Positions 1-8,703 of a DNA stretch of 64,000 nucleotides are shown here, piece after piece (the first letter of the stretch is position 1; every line of letters starts with the position of its first letter). Location of the stretch: contig JADCGL010000018.1 of NCBI GenBank assembly GCA_020248985.1, positions 124,001-188,000 of the forward strand, in the 5' to 3' direction. A program made the position numbers and the translations under genes. The notes beneath the pieces were generated by a model. The model had not been told where the DNA came from. It saw only the letters and a program-made list of their open reading frames with translations, and searched no databases. This DNA is from Telmatospirillum sp. Lineage in GTDB: Bacteria > Pseudomonadota > Alphaproteobacteria > CACIAM-22H2.

Positions 1-1045
1 CCGCAAAAACCGGGCTGCCGAGGGCAAGATCGAGTGCATCGAGGGCGGCGCGCGTGATGCGGGCGACCAGGCGCTGGCCGCCCACGACGACGGCAAGTTC
101 CGCGTAAGCCCCGGTTTCCGGGATCAGATCGACGACATGGCCGGCCAGCACGTTGCGTGCGGACAGCCCTTCCGGGCGCTGGGTCGCCAGCAGCACGTCG
201 CGCGCGCGGATGCGCACGCGCACGAAAGCGCCAGGTTCCGCCTCGATCTGCGGCACGGCCATTTCGCTGTCGCCGAAGGCAAGATAGCTCAGCGCATAGG
301 CGGCATCGTGCCGCAGCAGGGTCGTGTCGATCGCGGCCCCGGCTTCGAACCGGCCGACAAGCGGGCGCAGATCGAGCCGCGACATCACGTCGGCGAGCGC
401 GCCGCACGCGGCGATGCGCCCCCCATCGACGATCGCGAGCGTGTCGGCAAGGCGCACGACCTCGTCGAGCGCGTGGCTCACATAGACGATCGGCACTTTC
501 GTGCGCACATGCAGCGCGTCGAGATAGGGCAGCAGTTCCGCCTTGCGGGGCGCATCGAGCGAGGCAAGCGGCTCGTCGAGCAGAAGAATGTCCGGCTGGG
601 CCAGCAGCGCACGCCCGATCGCCACACGCTGGCGCTCGCCGCCCGACAGGCCGAAAGGATGGCGCGCCAAGAGATCGCGCAACCCCAACAGATCGACGAC
701 CGCGTCGAATTCGATGCCTTTGCCGTGGCGGCCCGCGCGCGCCTGCCCGTAGCGCAGATTGGCCGCGACGCGCAGATGCGGAAACAGGCGCGCATCCTGG
801 AACACGTAGCCGATGCGGCGCTGCGTGGCGGGCACGTCGATTCCGGCGGCGGAGTCGAACAATGTGCGCCCGGCGATCTTGATGGTGCCGGCGGTCGGGC
901 GCGCGAGCCCTGCGATCGCGCGCACGATCGAGGTTTTGCCGGCACCCGACCGGCCGAACAGCGCCAGCACGCCGCCCGTCGCCGCATCGAGCTTCACGTC
1001 GAGTGCAAACGCACCTTGCGTCATGCGGAAATCGAGAAGCGGCAT
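1..1045 (-). CDS. modC: Molybdate ABC transporter ATPase ModC (C-terminus beyond window)
   Basis: ATP-hydrolysing subunit of the molybdate importer, acting on the cytoplasmic face with ModB. Reading the minus strand from ATG at 1045 gives an open frame of 348 codons to the window edge. It has a Walker A (GRSGAGKTS, near residue 30), an ABC signature (LSGGERQRV) and a Walker B (ILLLDEPLASLD). The last 60 or so residues look like the TOBE/Mop molybdate-binding domain usual in ModC. The ATG overlaps the modB stop by one base (TGATG), so the two are translationally coupled. The family is about 350-360 residues, so only a few residues should be missing. Confidence 0.93.
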   Translation of the reverse strand, partial: MPLLDFRMTQGAFALDVKLDAATGGVLALFGRSGAGKTSIVRAIAGLARPTAGTIKIAGRTLFDSAAGIDVPATQRRIGYVFQDARLFPHLRVAANLRYGQARAGRHGKGIEFDAVVDLLGLRDLLARHPFGLSGGERQRVAIGRALLAQPDILLLDEPLASLDAPRKAELLPYLDALHVRTKVPIVYVSHALDEVVRLADTLAIVDGGRIAACGALADVMSRLDLRPLVGRFEAGAAIDTTLLRHDAAYALSYLAFGDSEMAVPQIEAEPGAFVRVRIRARDVLLATQRPEGLSARNVLAGHVVDLIPETGAYAELAVVVGGQRLVARITRAALDALDLALGSPVFA

Positions 1046-1737
1046 CAGCGGCCGAAACGTTTTCGCATGTGCTTGGCGATCGCCTCGGCGAGCACGAGAC
1101 CGCCGAGGGCAAGCGCAAGCGACACGGCCGCGAGCTTGGCGGCCGTCGCGTCGCCGCCCGGGCTTTGCGTCGCCGCATAGATCGCGAGCGGCAAGGTCTG
1201 GGTTTCGCCGGGCACGTTCGAGGCGAAGGTGATGACGGCGCCGAATTCGCCCAAGCTCGCCGCAAACGCGATCACGGCGCCGGCAAGTATGCCGGGGGCG
1301 ATCAGCGGCAGCGAGATCGTGAAGAAGCGGTCGAGGGCACCGGCACCCAAGGTGCGCGCCGCCTCGTCGAGGCCCGGATCGAGCGCTTCGACCGAAATGC
1401 GGATCGCGCGCACGAGCAGCGGGAACACCATCACAGCCGTCGCGACCGTAGCCCCTGCGGCCGTGAACACCAGGCGAATGCCGAATTGCGCTTCGAGCCA
1501 CGCTCCCAGCGGCCCGCGCACGCCGAGCAGCAACAGCAACGCATAGCCGACCACGACCGGCGGCAAGACGAGCGGCAGATGCACCGCCGCATCGAGCAGC
1601 GCTTTGCCGGGGAAATCGCGGCGGGCGAGGAGCCAGGCCACGAGGATTGCCGGCGGCAGCGCTGCCGCCACCGCCGTCAGCGCAATGCGCAGGCTCAAGC
1701 CGATCGCGGCGAGTTCGGCTTGCGTGAAGTCCGGCAT
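1045..1737 (-). CDS. modB: Molybdate ABC transporter permease ModB
   Basis: Membrane channel subunit of the molybdate importer, 230 residues as is usual for ModB. It starts MPDFTQAEL and has about five hydrophobic helices plus the permease EAA-type loop (LDEAARTLGAGALDRFFTISLPL), followed by a GEFGAVITFASN segment typical of ModB/CysT permeases. The frame is open further upstream to 2019, but that part overlaps modA and reads as noise. ATG 1737 lies one base after the modA stop, so it is the chosen start. The gene sits in the order modA-modB-modC. Confidence 0.95.
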   Translation of the reverse strand: MPDFTQAELAAIGLSLRIALTAVAAALPPAILVAWLLARRDFPGKALLDAAVHLPLVLPPVVVGYALLLLLGVRGPLGAWLEAQFGIRLVFTAAGATVATAVMVFPLLVRAIRISVEALDPGLDEAARTLGAGALDRFFTISLPLIAPGILAGAVIAFAASLGEFGAVITFASNVPGETQTLPLAIYAATQSPGGDATAAKLAAVSLALALGGLVLAEAIAKHMRKRFGR

Positions 1738-1738
1738 G

Positions 1739-2479
1739 TCAGTCGACGGCAAAGCCGTGTCTGGCGAACACGGCCAAGGCAGCGGGCGATTGCAGCGCTT
1801 CGAGCAGGCGGCGATTGGCGGCCGTGTCGCGGCCGGCAACAAGCGCAAACGGATACGAGATCCGCGCATGGCTTGCCGCAGGGAACGTCGCCACACGCGC
1901 GACGCGCGGGGCCGCCGCTGCATCGGTTGCGTAGACAATGCCGAGCGGCACTTCGCCGCGTTCGACGAGTGCGACGGCCGCACGCACGGACTCAGCGCGT
2001 GCAAGGCGTGGTTCGGCAAGCGTCCACAGACCGAGTGCCGTCAGCGCCTGCTGCGCATAGCGCCCGACCGGCACATGCGCCGGATCGCCGGTCGCAATGC
2101 GGCCATTGCCAAGGCGCGCCGCAAACGCGCCCGGCGTTTCGAGCGCCAACGGTGTCGTTTGGTCAGCCGGCGCCAAGACGACGAGGCGGTTCGACAGATA
2201 GCTGCGCCTTGTGTCCGTCACGAGTTTGCCGCGCTGCTGGAGATAGTCGGCCCATTCCTCGTCGGCGGACGCAAAGATATCGGCGGGCGCGCCGTTTTCG
2301 ATCTGGCGTGCAAGCGTGGACGAGGCGGCAAACGAAAAGCGGGCCGTATTTCCCGTCGCCGTCACGGCCTCTTGCAAGGCATCGGTCAGTGAGGCGGCGG
2401 CGTAGATCAACGGCGCTTGCGCCTGTGCTGGCAGGCCCAGCCCCAACAACGCAACGGCTATCAAAAGAACGCGTTTCAT
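1739..2479 (-). CDS. modA: Molybdate-binding periplasmic protein ModA
   Basis: Periplasmic receptor that delivers molybdate (or tungstate) to ModBC. The 246-residue product begins with a Sec signal peptide (MKRVLLIAVALLGLGLPAQAQA, likely cut after AQA). It continues with the ModA start YAAASLTDALQE, in which the Ser residues bind oxyanion, and ADIFASADEEW further on. It is the first gene of modABC. The start is 13 bases from a Mo-box inverted repeat, so transcription is probably repressed by a ModE/MopA-type regulator when molybdate is plentiful. Confidence 0.95.
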   Translation of the reverse strand: MKRVLLIAVALLGLGLPAQAQAPLIYAAASLTDALQEAVTATGNTARFSFAASSTLARQIENGAPADIFASADEEWADYLQQRGKLVTDTRRSYLSNRLVVLAPADQTTPLALETPGAFAARLGNGRIATGDPAHVPVGRYAQQALTALGLWTLAEPRLARAESVRAAVALVERGEVPLGIVYATDAAAAPRVARVATFPAASHARISYPFALVAGRDTAANRRLLEALQSPAALAVFARHGFAVD

Positions 2480-2491
2480 TCGGCGCCACCC

Positions 2492-2515
2492 CGCTATATC
2501 CGTTCGGATATAACG
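2492..2515. promoter_or_regulatory. Mo-box (ModE-type operator) between modA and the MoaD-like gene
   Basis: A 24-bp imperfect inverted repeat. The half-sites CGCTATAT and ATATAACG are spaced as in the published Mo-box consensus (CGCTATATA-N6-TATATAACG); only the innermost A/T of each arm differs. It lies just upstream of modA and about 76 bases upstream of the divergent MoaD-like gene, so it could control both. No modE gene is visible in the window. Confidence 0.85.
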
Positions 2516-2590
2516 ACAGGGCGCGTCGTTCTGTCAATCGCGCCGCGCGGGAAAATTGCGGCCATTCCCGACTTGCACTATTTTCCGCGC

Positions 2591-2848
2591 ATGGCCCGCG
2601 TCGCGTTCACCGGCAATCTGAAGCGCCATGTCGACTGCCCGGTCGCGCAAGCGGCGGGGGCGACGGTCGAAGCCGTGCTGGAAAACGTGTTTGCCGCCAA
2701 TCCGCGCCTGCGCTCCTACGTCGTCGACGACCAAGGGCGGGTGCGCAAACACGTCAATCTCTACGTCAACGACAAGCGTGCCGCGTTGCGCGATGCGGTC
2801 GGGGCGGACGACGAAATCTTCGTGTTCCAGGCCCTGTCGGGCGGCTGA
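2591..2848 (+). CDS. MoaD/ThiS-family ubiquitin-like sulfur-carrier protein
   Basis: Small (85-residue) beta-grasp protein of the MoaD/ThiS type. It ends in the diagnostic C-terminal Gly-Gly (FQALSGG-stop), which in this family is adenylated and thiocarboxylated by an E1-like enzyme. The core contains VNLYVNDKRAALRDA and DDEIFVFQALSGG. ATG 2591 is preferred because upstream codons overlap the modA promoter. The next gene starts 11 bases after the stop behind a strong GGGGGAG site, so the two form an operon. Its place across the Mo-box from modABC suggests molybdenum-cofactor sulfur transfer, but the family also serves thiamine, cysteine and siderophore synthesis. The partner is unknown. Confidence 0.85.
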   Translation: MARVAFTGNLKRHVDCPVAQAAGATVEAVLENVFAANPRLRSYVVDDQGRVRKHVNLYVNDKRAALRDAVGADDEIFVFQALSGG

Positions 2849-2859
2849 AGGGGGAGACG

Positions 2860-3942
2860 ATGGGCAAACGCATTCTGGTTGCCACGCGCAAAGGATTTTT
2901 CGACGTGCGGCGCGGGCGCGGCGGCTGGCGCATTGCGCGCACCGCGTTTCTGGGCGACATCCTGTCGCAAGCGATGTACGACCGGCGCGACGGCACGCTC
3001 TACGTCGCCCAGTCGCTCGGCCATTTCGGCGTCAAGCTGCAGCGCTCGAACGACGGCGGGCGGACCTGGGCCGAGATCGCGGCCCCCGCCTTTCCCAAAA
3101 CCGCCAAGAAGCATGGGCCCAGCGTCGATTATCTGTTCTCGCTCGAAACGGGCGGGGCGGACGAGCCTGGCGTGCTGTGGTGCGGCACCGTCTCGGGCGG
3201 TCTGTTTCGCTCGGCCGATCGCGGCGACAGCTGGGCGCTCAATACCGGATTGTGGAATGTGCCTGCGCGCAAAGAGTGGAACGGCGGCGGCTTCAATGTC
3301 GACAAACCCGGCATCGATACGATCCTCGTCGATCCGCGCGATTCCAAACGCATCGTTGTCGGCATTTCGACGGGCGGGGTATGGCAGACGGCCGACGGCG
3401 GCAAAAGCTGGCGCAACAGCTCGCGCGGCCTCTACGCCGAATACATGCCGCCCGCCAAGCGCGAAGATCCCAACGCGCAGGACGTGCACCGCATCGCGCG
3501 CTGTGCGGCCGCACCCGACGTGCTGTGGCTCCAGCACCACAACGGCGTGTTCCGCTCGACCGACGGGGGCGAGACTTGGGCGGAGGTGACAACGATCAAG
3601 CCCGCCAAGTTCGGTTTTGCGGTCGCCGCCCATCCGACCGATCCCGCAACCGCTTGGTTCGTGCCCGGCGTCAAAGACGAATGCCGCATTCCGGTCGGCG
3701 GCAAACTCGTCGTCGCGCGCACGCGCGATGCGGCGCGCAGCTTCAAGCTTCTGACGAAGGGGCTGCCGCAGCGCCACGCCTACGACCTCGTGCTGCGCCA
3801 CGGCCTCGACGTGAATGCAAGCGGCACGGTGCTCGCCATGGGCTCGTCCACGGGCCATTTGTGGGTTTCGGAAAGCGGCGGCGACGATTGGACCTTGGTC
3901 GGCGCCAATCTGCCGCCGATCGCCAGCGTGCGCTTTGCCTGA
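2860..3942 (+). CDS. BNR/Asp-box beta-propeller protein (sialidase/sortilin-like fold)
   Basis: 360-residue protein with at least five Asp-box repeats (S-x-D-x-G-x-T/S-W): SNDGGRTW, SADRGDSW, TADGGKSW, STDGGETW and SESGGDDW. These mark a multi-bladed propeller of the VPS10/BNR type. No signal peptide is seen, so it is probably cytoplasmic. The open frame extends far upstream to 1003, but the start at 2860 has an excellent ribosome site (GGGGGAG) and follows the MoaD-like stop by 11 bases. No sialidase catalytic residues are recognisable. The function is unknown; the operon pairing with a sulfur carrier suggests a shared, undefined role. Confidence 0.85.
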   Translation: MGKRILVATRKGFFDVRRGRGGWRIARTAFLGDILSQAMYDRRDGTLYVAQSLGHFGVKLQRSNDGGRTWAEIAAPAFPKTAKKHGPSVDYLFSLETGGADEPGVLWCGTVSGGLFRSADRGDSWALNTGLWNVPARKEWNGGGFNVDKPGIDTILVDPRDSKRIVVGISTGGVWQTADGGKSWRNSSRGLYAEYMPPAKREDPNAQDVHRIARCAAAPDVLWLQHHNGVFRSTDGGETWAEVTTIKPAKFGFAVAAHPTDPATAWFVPGVKDECRIPVGGKLVVARTRDAARSFKLLTKGLPQRHAYDLVLRHGLDVNASGTVLAMGSSTGHLWVSESGGDDWTLVGANLPPIASVRFA

Positions 3943-3945
3943 GCG

Positions 3946-5325
3946 CTATTTCGCGCGCTCGCCGATGTCCCAATAGAGCCCGGCCATCAGCTGCACGCCC
4001 TGGCGCGCCACATGCGGCAGCATGTGCTCGTCGGGCGCGTGCTGGCGGCAGGCCGGGTAGGAGTGTGGAACCCACACGGTCGGCAGGCCCAGCACCTCGC
4101 TGAAAATGTCGTTGGGCAGCGAGCCGCCGAGATTGGGCAGGATTGCCGGCTTCACGTTGGCCGTGCGCGCGAGGCTGTCTTGCGCAAAACGCACCCACGG
4201 ATGCTCGGGATCGAGGCGCGTGGCGCGGAAAATCTCTTCGCGCGCCGCCGCGATCTTGACCATCGCAAAACCGTGCCGGTCGAGATGGCGGCGCAAGGCC
4301 GGCAGAATCGTTTCGGGCTCGGTGCCGACGACGAAGCGCAACTGGCAACGCGCCCATGCTTTGGCCGGGATCGCGTTGACCGGGTTGTCGGGATTGCCGG
4401 TGCGGAACGCCAGCACCTCGAACGCGTTCCAGCCGAACACGCGCTCGGCCGGCGTGAGGCCGGGTTCGCCCCATTCGGGTTCGACCTTGGGGCCGTCCGC
4501 CCCGCCATCGACTTCGCAATCGGCGAGTGCCGCGCGCACGGATGCCGGCAATTCGCTTGGCACCCAATCGGCGACGCGGATCTGGCCCGTGGGCCCGGCG
4601 ATGCAGGCGATCGCATGCGCCAATTGCAGGCCCGGATTGGAGATGAGCCCGCCCCAATTGCCGGAATGGTGGGCACCCGAACGCGCATCGATCTCAAGAT
4701 CGAAATTCATCGAACCGCGCGAACCCAAAAAGAGCGTCGGGCGTTCGGCACTGAGGCGCGGCCCGTCCGACGCGATCAGCACGTCGGCGGCGAATTTGTC
4801 TTTGTGGGCAGCGCAGAGTTCGCGCAAACCCGGCGAGCCCACTTCCTCGCCCATCTCGATCAGGTACTTGGCGTTGAAGCCGAGCTTGCCGCGCGCTTCG
4901 AGCACGGCCGCAAGCGCGCCGAGATTGACCGTGTGCTGGCCTTTGTTGTCGGCCGTCCCGCGCCCGTACCAGCGCCCGTCGGCTTCGACGAGTTGCCACG
5001 GCGAAAGGCCTTCTTGCCATTGCGCGTCCTGGCCGCGGATCACGTCGCCGTGCCCGTAGCCGAACACGGTCGGCGACGCGGCATCTTCGATGCGCGTGGC
5101 CAGCAGAAACGGTCCCTTGGCGCGCGGATGGGCAAGCAGTTCGACCGTAAAGCCGAGGGCTTCGAAACTCGCGCGCATCTCGGTTTCGAGATAGGCGGCA
5201 AGCTCGGCGCTGCGTTCGGGGTTCTGGCTTTCGGTCTTGAACGCCACGCGGCGCGCGAGATCGGTTTTGAGGGCACCGCTGTCGAAATAGCGGGCGGCGG
5301 CGGCAAGGGCTGTCTGGCGGGTCAT
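3946..5325 (-). CDS. M20-family zinc metallopeptidase/deacylase
   Basis: 459-residue M20/ArgE/DapE/CPG2-type hydrolase that cleaves amide bonds with a two-metal centre. The ligand motifs are in order: GHGDV (His92, Asp94), GRGTADNKGQ (bridging Asp126), EMGEEVG (Glu160/Glu161, general base and ligand) and a C-terminal HAPDEH ligand. A dimerisation lid domain occupies roughly residues 200-320. There is no signal peptide, so it is cytoplasmic. The stop nearly abuts the convergent propeller gene (3 bases apart). The substrate, probably a dipeptide or N-acyl amino acid, cannot be told. Confidence 0.9.
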   Translation of the reverse strand: MTRQTALAAAARYFDSGALKTDLARRVAFKTESQNPERSAELAAYLETEMRASFEALGFTVELLAHPRAKGPFLLATRIEDAASPTVFGYGHGDVIRGQDAQWQEGLSPWQLVEADGRWYGRGTADNKGQHTVNLGALAAVLEARGKLGFNAKYLIEMGEEVGSPGLRELCAAHKDKFAADVLIASDGPRLSAERPTLFLGSRGSMNFDLEIDARSGAHHSGNWGGLISNPGLQLAHAIACIAGPTGQIRVADWVPSELPASVRAALADCEVDGGADGPKVEPEWGEPGLTPAERVFGWNAFEVLAFRTGNPDNPVNAIPAKAWARCQLRFVVGTEPETILPALRRHLDRHGFAMVKIAAAREEIFRATRLDPEHPWVRFAQDSLARTANVKPAILPNLGGSLPNDIFSEVLGLPTVWVPHSYPACRQHAPDEHMLPHVARQGVQLMAGLYWDIGERAK

Positions 5326-5364
5326 GCCGCCATTAAACAGCCGCAGCCTGCGAAGGTCGAGCGT

Positions 5365-6726
5365 TTAGACCGCGACAGAATGTTTGGCGTCGCCGCGCGC
5401 CAGATACTGGTCGAAGGCCGAAGCGACGATGCGCGCATAGTTCGCCATCGCGGGCGGCACGGTGACGCGCAAGCCGTTGCGGATGCAAAGCCCGTCCGCC
5501 GCCAGCCGGTCGATCTGGGCGAGCGAGGTCGCGAAATAGTCGAGGGGGTGGACGGCAATTCGGTGCGCTTGCGCGATTTTGCCGAGATCTACGGTCATGT
5601 CGCACATCAGCCGTTCGATCGCGTTGCGCCGCACGCTGTCTTCGCCGCTGAGGCTCAGGCCGCGCGCGACCGGCAAGGCGCCTTCTTTGACCGCAGCCTG
5701 CCAGCTGTCGAGGCGCGTGTGGTTCTGCGCGTAGCCTTGCGCATAGGCCGAAATCGCGGAGGGGCCGAAACCCAGCAGCGTGTCGGCCGTGTCGGTCGTG
5801 TAGCCCTGGAAATTGCGCCGCAAGACGCCGTCGCGCGCCGCCACGGCGATCTCGTCGTCGGGACGCGCAAAATGGTCGATGCCGATGCGCGCATAGCCGC
5901 GCTGCGCCAACGCCGTATGCGCGGATGCGGCCAGCGCCAGGCGCTCGGCCGTGTCGGGCAGGCCGTGCGGCTCGAGGAGCTTCTGGTGCGGCTTCATCCA
6001 CGGCACATGCGCATAGCCGAACAACGCCACGCGGCTTGCACCCAACTCGTCCACCTGGGCGACCGTGCGCGCGAGCGTGTCGGGTGTTTGGTAAGGCAAC
6101 CCATAGAGTAGATCGACGCCGAACTGTTCGAGGCCCGTCCCGTAGAGCAAAGCGAGCTTCTCGCCGACCTGATGGAGCGGCTGGATGCGATTGATCGCCG
6201 CCTGCACTTTCGGGTCGAAATCCTGGATGCCGAGATTGACGCGCGTGACGCCGGCCTCGGCGAGGGCGCGCGCGGTCGCGGCATCGAGCGTGCGCGGATC
6301 GATCTCGACCTCGAAGCGTGTGTCGGCGTCGAACGCGAACGTGTCGCGCAAAGCTTGAGCAAGCCGTGCCAGATCGGCGGCCGCGAGCGCATTGGGCGTG
6401 CCGCCGCCCAGATGCACGTGGCTTGCGCGCAGCTTGGCGCCGAGCCGCTTGCGCACGGCGGCGATTTCGTCGAGCAGCGTGTCGAAATAGCTGCGCACCG
6501 GCTCGTAGCGCGCCGAGACGCTGGTGTTGCAGCCGCAATACCAGCACAGCTTGGCGCAGAACGGCACATGGATATAGACCGACACGCCGTGCGTGGGATC
6601 GAGGCGCTCGAGCCAGCCGCCGACGGCGGTGGCACCCACCTGCGGCGTGAAATGCGGGGCGGTGGGATAGCTCGTGTAGCGGGGCACGAGCATTTCGGCG
6701 CGGGACAGGGTTTCCGGGTTTTGCAT
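5365..6726 (-). CDS. hemN: Oxygen-independent coproporphyrinogen III oxidase
   Basis: Radical-SAM enzyme that decarboxylates coproporphyrinogen III to protoporphyrinogen IX when oxygen is absent, in haem synthesis. The 453-residue product has the HemN-type cysteine motif CAKLCWYCGC (Cys57, Cys61, Cys64 plus Cys66) and GGGTPN after it. It also has the HemN-specific N-terminal VPRYTSYPTAPHF and C-terminal HemN domain (RNAIERLMCDM). This separates it from HemW-like proteins, which lack these segments. The ATG is 35 bases downstream of an FNR-type box, so anaerobic induction is likely. Confidence 0.95.
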   Translation of the reverse strand: MQNPETLSRAEMLVPRYTSYPTAPHFTPQVGATAVGGWLERLDPTHGVSVYIHVPFCAKLCWYCGCNTSVSARYEPVRSYFDTLLDEIAAVRKRLGAKLRASHVHLGGGTPNALAAADLARLAQALRDTFAFDADTRFEVEIDPRTLDAATARALAEAGVTRVNLGIQDFDPKVQAAINRIQPLHQVGEKLALLYGTGLEQFGVDLLYGLPYQTPDTLARTVAQVDELGASRVALFGYAHVPWMKPHQKLLEPHGLPDTAERLALAASAHTALAQRGYARIGIDHFARPDDEIAVAARDGVLRRNFQGYTTDTADTLLGFGPSAISAYAQGYAQNHTRLDSWQAAVKEGALPVARGLSLSGEDSVRRNAIERLMCDMTVDLGKIAQAHRIAVHPLDYFATSLAQIDRLAADGLCIRNGLRVTVPPAMANYARIVASAFDQYLARGDAKHSVAV

Positions 6727-6761
6727 GGACCCGAGTGTGCGGCGTCGGCCGCGCGCGCGAA

Positions 6762-6775
6762 TTGACGTGCGTCAA
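6762..6775. promoter_or_regulatory. FNR/FixK-type anaerobox upstream of hemN
   Basis: Perfect 14-bp dyad TTGACGTGCGTCAA (TTGAC-N4-GTCAA), the recognition form of Fnr/FixK/FnrN proteins in alphaproteobacteria. It lies 36 bases upstream of the hemN start codon, on a gene expected to be induced at low oxygen. Confidence 0.85.
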
Positions 6776-6803
6776 ATGCGGCGCAAAAAAGCCGATCGAT
6801 CGC

Positions 6804-7784
6804 TCACGACGCGGTAAGCCGCCACGGCGAGGCGCGGTCTGCGAGATCGCGGCGGCGGAACTCCTTGGGGGCGATACCGACCGTGCGCTTGAAGACCTTC
6901 GAGAATCCGAACGCGTCCTGGTAGCCCACTTGCGCCGCGACGTCGTCGAGCTTTTTGTCGGTTTCGCTCAAGAGCCGCATCGCGGCCTGCATGCGCACGG
7001 TGCGCAGATAGGCAAGCGGGGTATCGTCCATCGCCGCCCGGAAACGTTCGGCCAGCCGCGTGCGCGACAGGCCCACCGCCTCGGCCAGCGCCTCGAGCGT
7101 CCAGCCGCGCGCGTAGTCGGCATGCATCAGGGCGATCGCTTGTTTCACGTGCGCATCGGCCAGCGCCTTGCCGAGCCCGGGCCCGGCTTCGGCGTTGCGT
7201 GCCGCGATCTCGCGCAGCAGATAGGCGAACAGCACGTCGAGCAGCCCGTGCAGGATCGTCTGCGCACCCGGCCCCGCATTGGCGGCCTCTTCGCCGACGA
7301 GGCCCACGGTCAATGCGATCGGCCCCAAGCGGGGCAATTCCGCGCCGCGCAGCACGAACCAATCCGGCAGCGTGGCGAGGAACGGATGGATCGGCGCGTT
7401 CCAGAACTGGTAGGCGCCGCTGATGAGCCGGCTGCGCCCGATCGGGGTCAGCGGGCGCACGCTGCCGGTCGGCTGGTCGAAGATCGTCGCAATGCGGCGT
7501 TTGTCGAGTTTGGGTTCGGTGCCCACCACATGGTCGTGCCCGCGCGCCATGATCGCGATATCGCCGGACTGCAGAACGAGCGGTGCCGCGCGCCCCGGGC
7601 TGTGGATATAGACGGGGCCCTGCAGCGCCACATGCAGGCCGAGGCTTTTGTCGCACGGAAAGCGCAGCGCCTGCGCAGGCGTGAGCGCGCGCAGATCGAG
7701 TACCCGATGGCGCAGACCTGCCTGGCGCAGAATGTCGGTCAGAAGATCCATCACAGGCGACGATACATCGGTACGATTGGACAT
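6804..7784 (-). CDS. AraC-family transcriptional regulator with cupin sensor domain
   Basis: 326-residue regulator. The N-terminal half is a cupin-like ligand domain (AraC_binding_2/cupin_6 type, LHVALQGPVYIH and GDIAIMARGHDH). The last 100 or so residues hold two helix-turn-helix motifs (WTLEALAEAVGLSRTRLAERF and KLDDVAAQVGYQDAFGFSKVFKR). Upstream in-frame ATG 7805 would add seven residues, but it sits inside a direct-repeat operator candidate, so ATG 7784 (MSNRTD) is preferred. The gene is divergent from an NmrA-type reductase, the usual target arrangement for this class. Confidence 0.88.
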   Translation of the reverse strand: MSNRTDVSSPVMDLLTDILRQAGLRHRVLDLRALTPAQALRFPCDKSLGLHVALQGPVYIHSPGRAAPLVLQSGDIAIMARGHDHVVGTEPKLDKRRIATIFDQPTGSVRPLTPIGRSRLISGAYQFWNAPIHPFLATLPDWFVLRGAELPRLGPIALTVGLVGEEAANAGPGAQTILHGLLDVLFAYLLREIAARNAEAGPGLGKALADAHVKQAIALMHADYARGWTLEALAEAVGLSRTRLAERFRAAMDDTPLAYLRTVRMQAAMRLLSETDKKLDDVAAQVGYQDAFGFSKVFKRTVGIAPKEFRRRDLADRASPWRLTAS

Positions 7785-7789
7785 GTAAA

Positions 7790-7824
7790 CGGTATTTTCA
7801 TCCATTAACCGTTCCGGTATTTTC
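7790..7824. promoter_or_regulatory. Direct-repeat operator candidate between AraC regulator and reductase
   Basis: The ten-base sequence CGGTATTTTC occurs twice, at 7790-7799 and 7815-7824, start to start 25 bases apart and in the same orientation. AraC proteins commonly bind tandem direct half-sites. The spot, between divergent promoters, fits control of both genes. Confidence 0.55.
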
Positions 7825-7866
7825 GACAAATCTGCGGTCTCGATCCACCCGCAAAGGAACATGCAC

Positions 7867-8703
7867 ATGGCAAAAACATTGGTCGTCGGCGCAAACGGCA
7901 CGGTCGGCAGCAATCTCGTGCGGCTCTTGGCCGCCAAGGGCGAAACGGTTCTGAAGGCCACGAGCAAACAAGTGCAAAAGGCCGACGAGGTGCATCTGAA
8001 CGTCGCGACCGGCGCCGGCCGCGGGGAGGCGTTTGCGGGCATTTCGCGCGCGTTCCTGCTGTCGCCGCCCGGCTTCACGAACCAGGACCAGCTGATGATC
8101 CCGCTCATCGACGCGGCCAAAGCGGCCGGTGTCGCCAAGATCGTGCTGATGACCGCGATGGGGGCCAATGCCGACGATTCGGCACCGCTGCGCAAGGCCG
8201 AGCTGCATCTCGAGAAGTCGGGCCTTGCGTACAACATCGTTCGCCCGAATTGGTTCATGCAGAATTTCAACAGCTACTGGATCGGCTCGATCTTGGGCGA
8301 AGGCAAAATCCGCCTGCCGGTGGGGACTGCCAAAGGCAGCTTCATCGATGCGCGCGACATCGCTTCCGTCGCTGCCGAATTGCTGACGACGAACCGCTTC
8401 GACGGCCAAGCCTTCGATCTCACGGGCGGCGAGGCGCTCGACCACGACGAAGTTGCGACCATCCTCTCGCAAACGACCGGCAAGAAGATCGTATTCGAAG
8501 ACATAACGCCCGAAGCGATGCTGAAGGGCCTGCTGGGTGCGGGTCTGCCGCAAGCCTATGCCGAGTTCCTGATCGTGATCCTGGGCTTCTTCAAAGCAGG
8601 CTATTCGGCGCGCATCGAAGGCGCGGTCGAAACGATCACGGGCAAAAAGCCGATCGCGTTTGCGGCTTATGCCAAAGACCACCGCACGGCGTGGCTTGCC
8701 TAG
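7867..8703 (+). CDS. NmrA-family NAD(P)-binding reductase
   Basis: 278-residue Rossmann protein of the NmrA/QorB type (atypical short-chain dehydrogenase). The dinucleotide-binding motif [11 protein letters not shown] lies at the N-terminus, and [12 protein letters not shown] and a [12 protein letters not shown] segment are typical of the family. The classical SDR YxxxK pair is not evident, as in NmrA proteins. The AGGA at 7855-7858 is 8 bases from ATG 7867 but only 2 from ATG 7861, so the later start is chosen. It is likely controlled by the divergent AraC regulator. It may act on quinones or reactive carbonyls; the substrate is not known. Its stop overlaps the deoB stop on the other strand. 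Confidence 0.85.
   Translation: MAKTLVVGANGTVGSNLVRLLAAKGETVLKATSKQVQKADEVHLNVATGAGRGEAFAGISRAFLLSPPGFTNQDQLMIPLIDAAKAAGVAKIVLMTAMGANADDSAPLRKAELHLEKSGLAYNIVRPNWFMQNFNSYWIGSILGEGKIRLPVGTAKGSFIDARDIASVAAELLTTNRFDGQAFDLTGGEALDHDEVATILSQTTGKKIVFEDITPEAMLKGLLGAGLPQAYAEFLIVILGFFKAGYSARIEGAVETITGKKPIAFAAYAKDHRTAWLA

Noticed and set aside
1003-2859. Very long plus-strand open frame leading into the propeller gene
   Set aside because: It lies opposite modB and modA, reads Arg-rich without motifs, and is the usual antisense openness of high-GC genes. The real gene begins at 2860.
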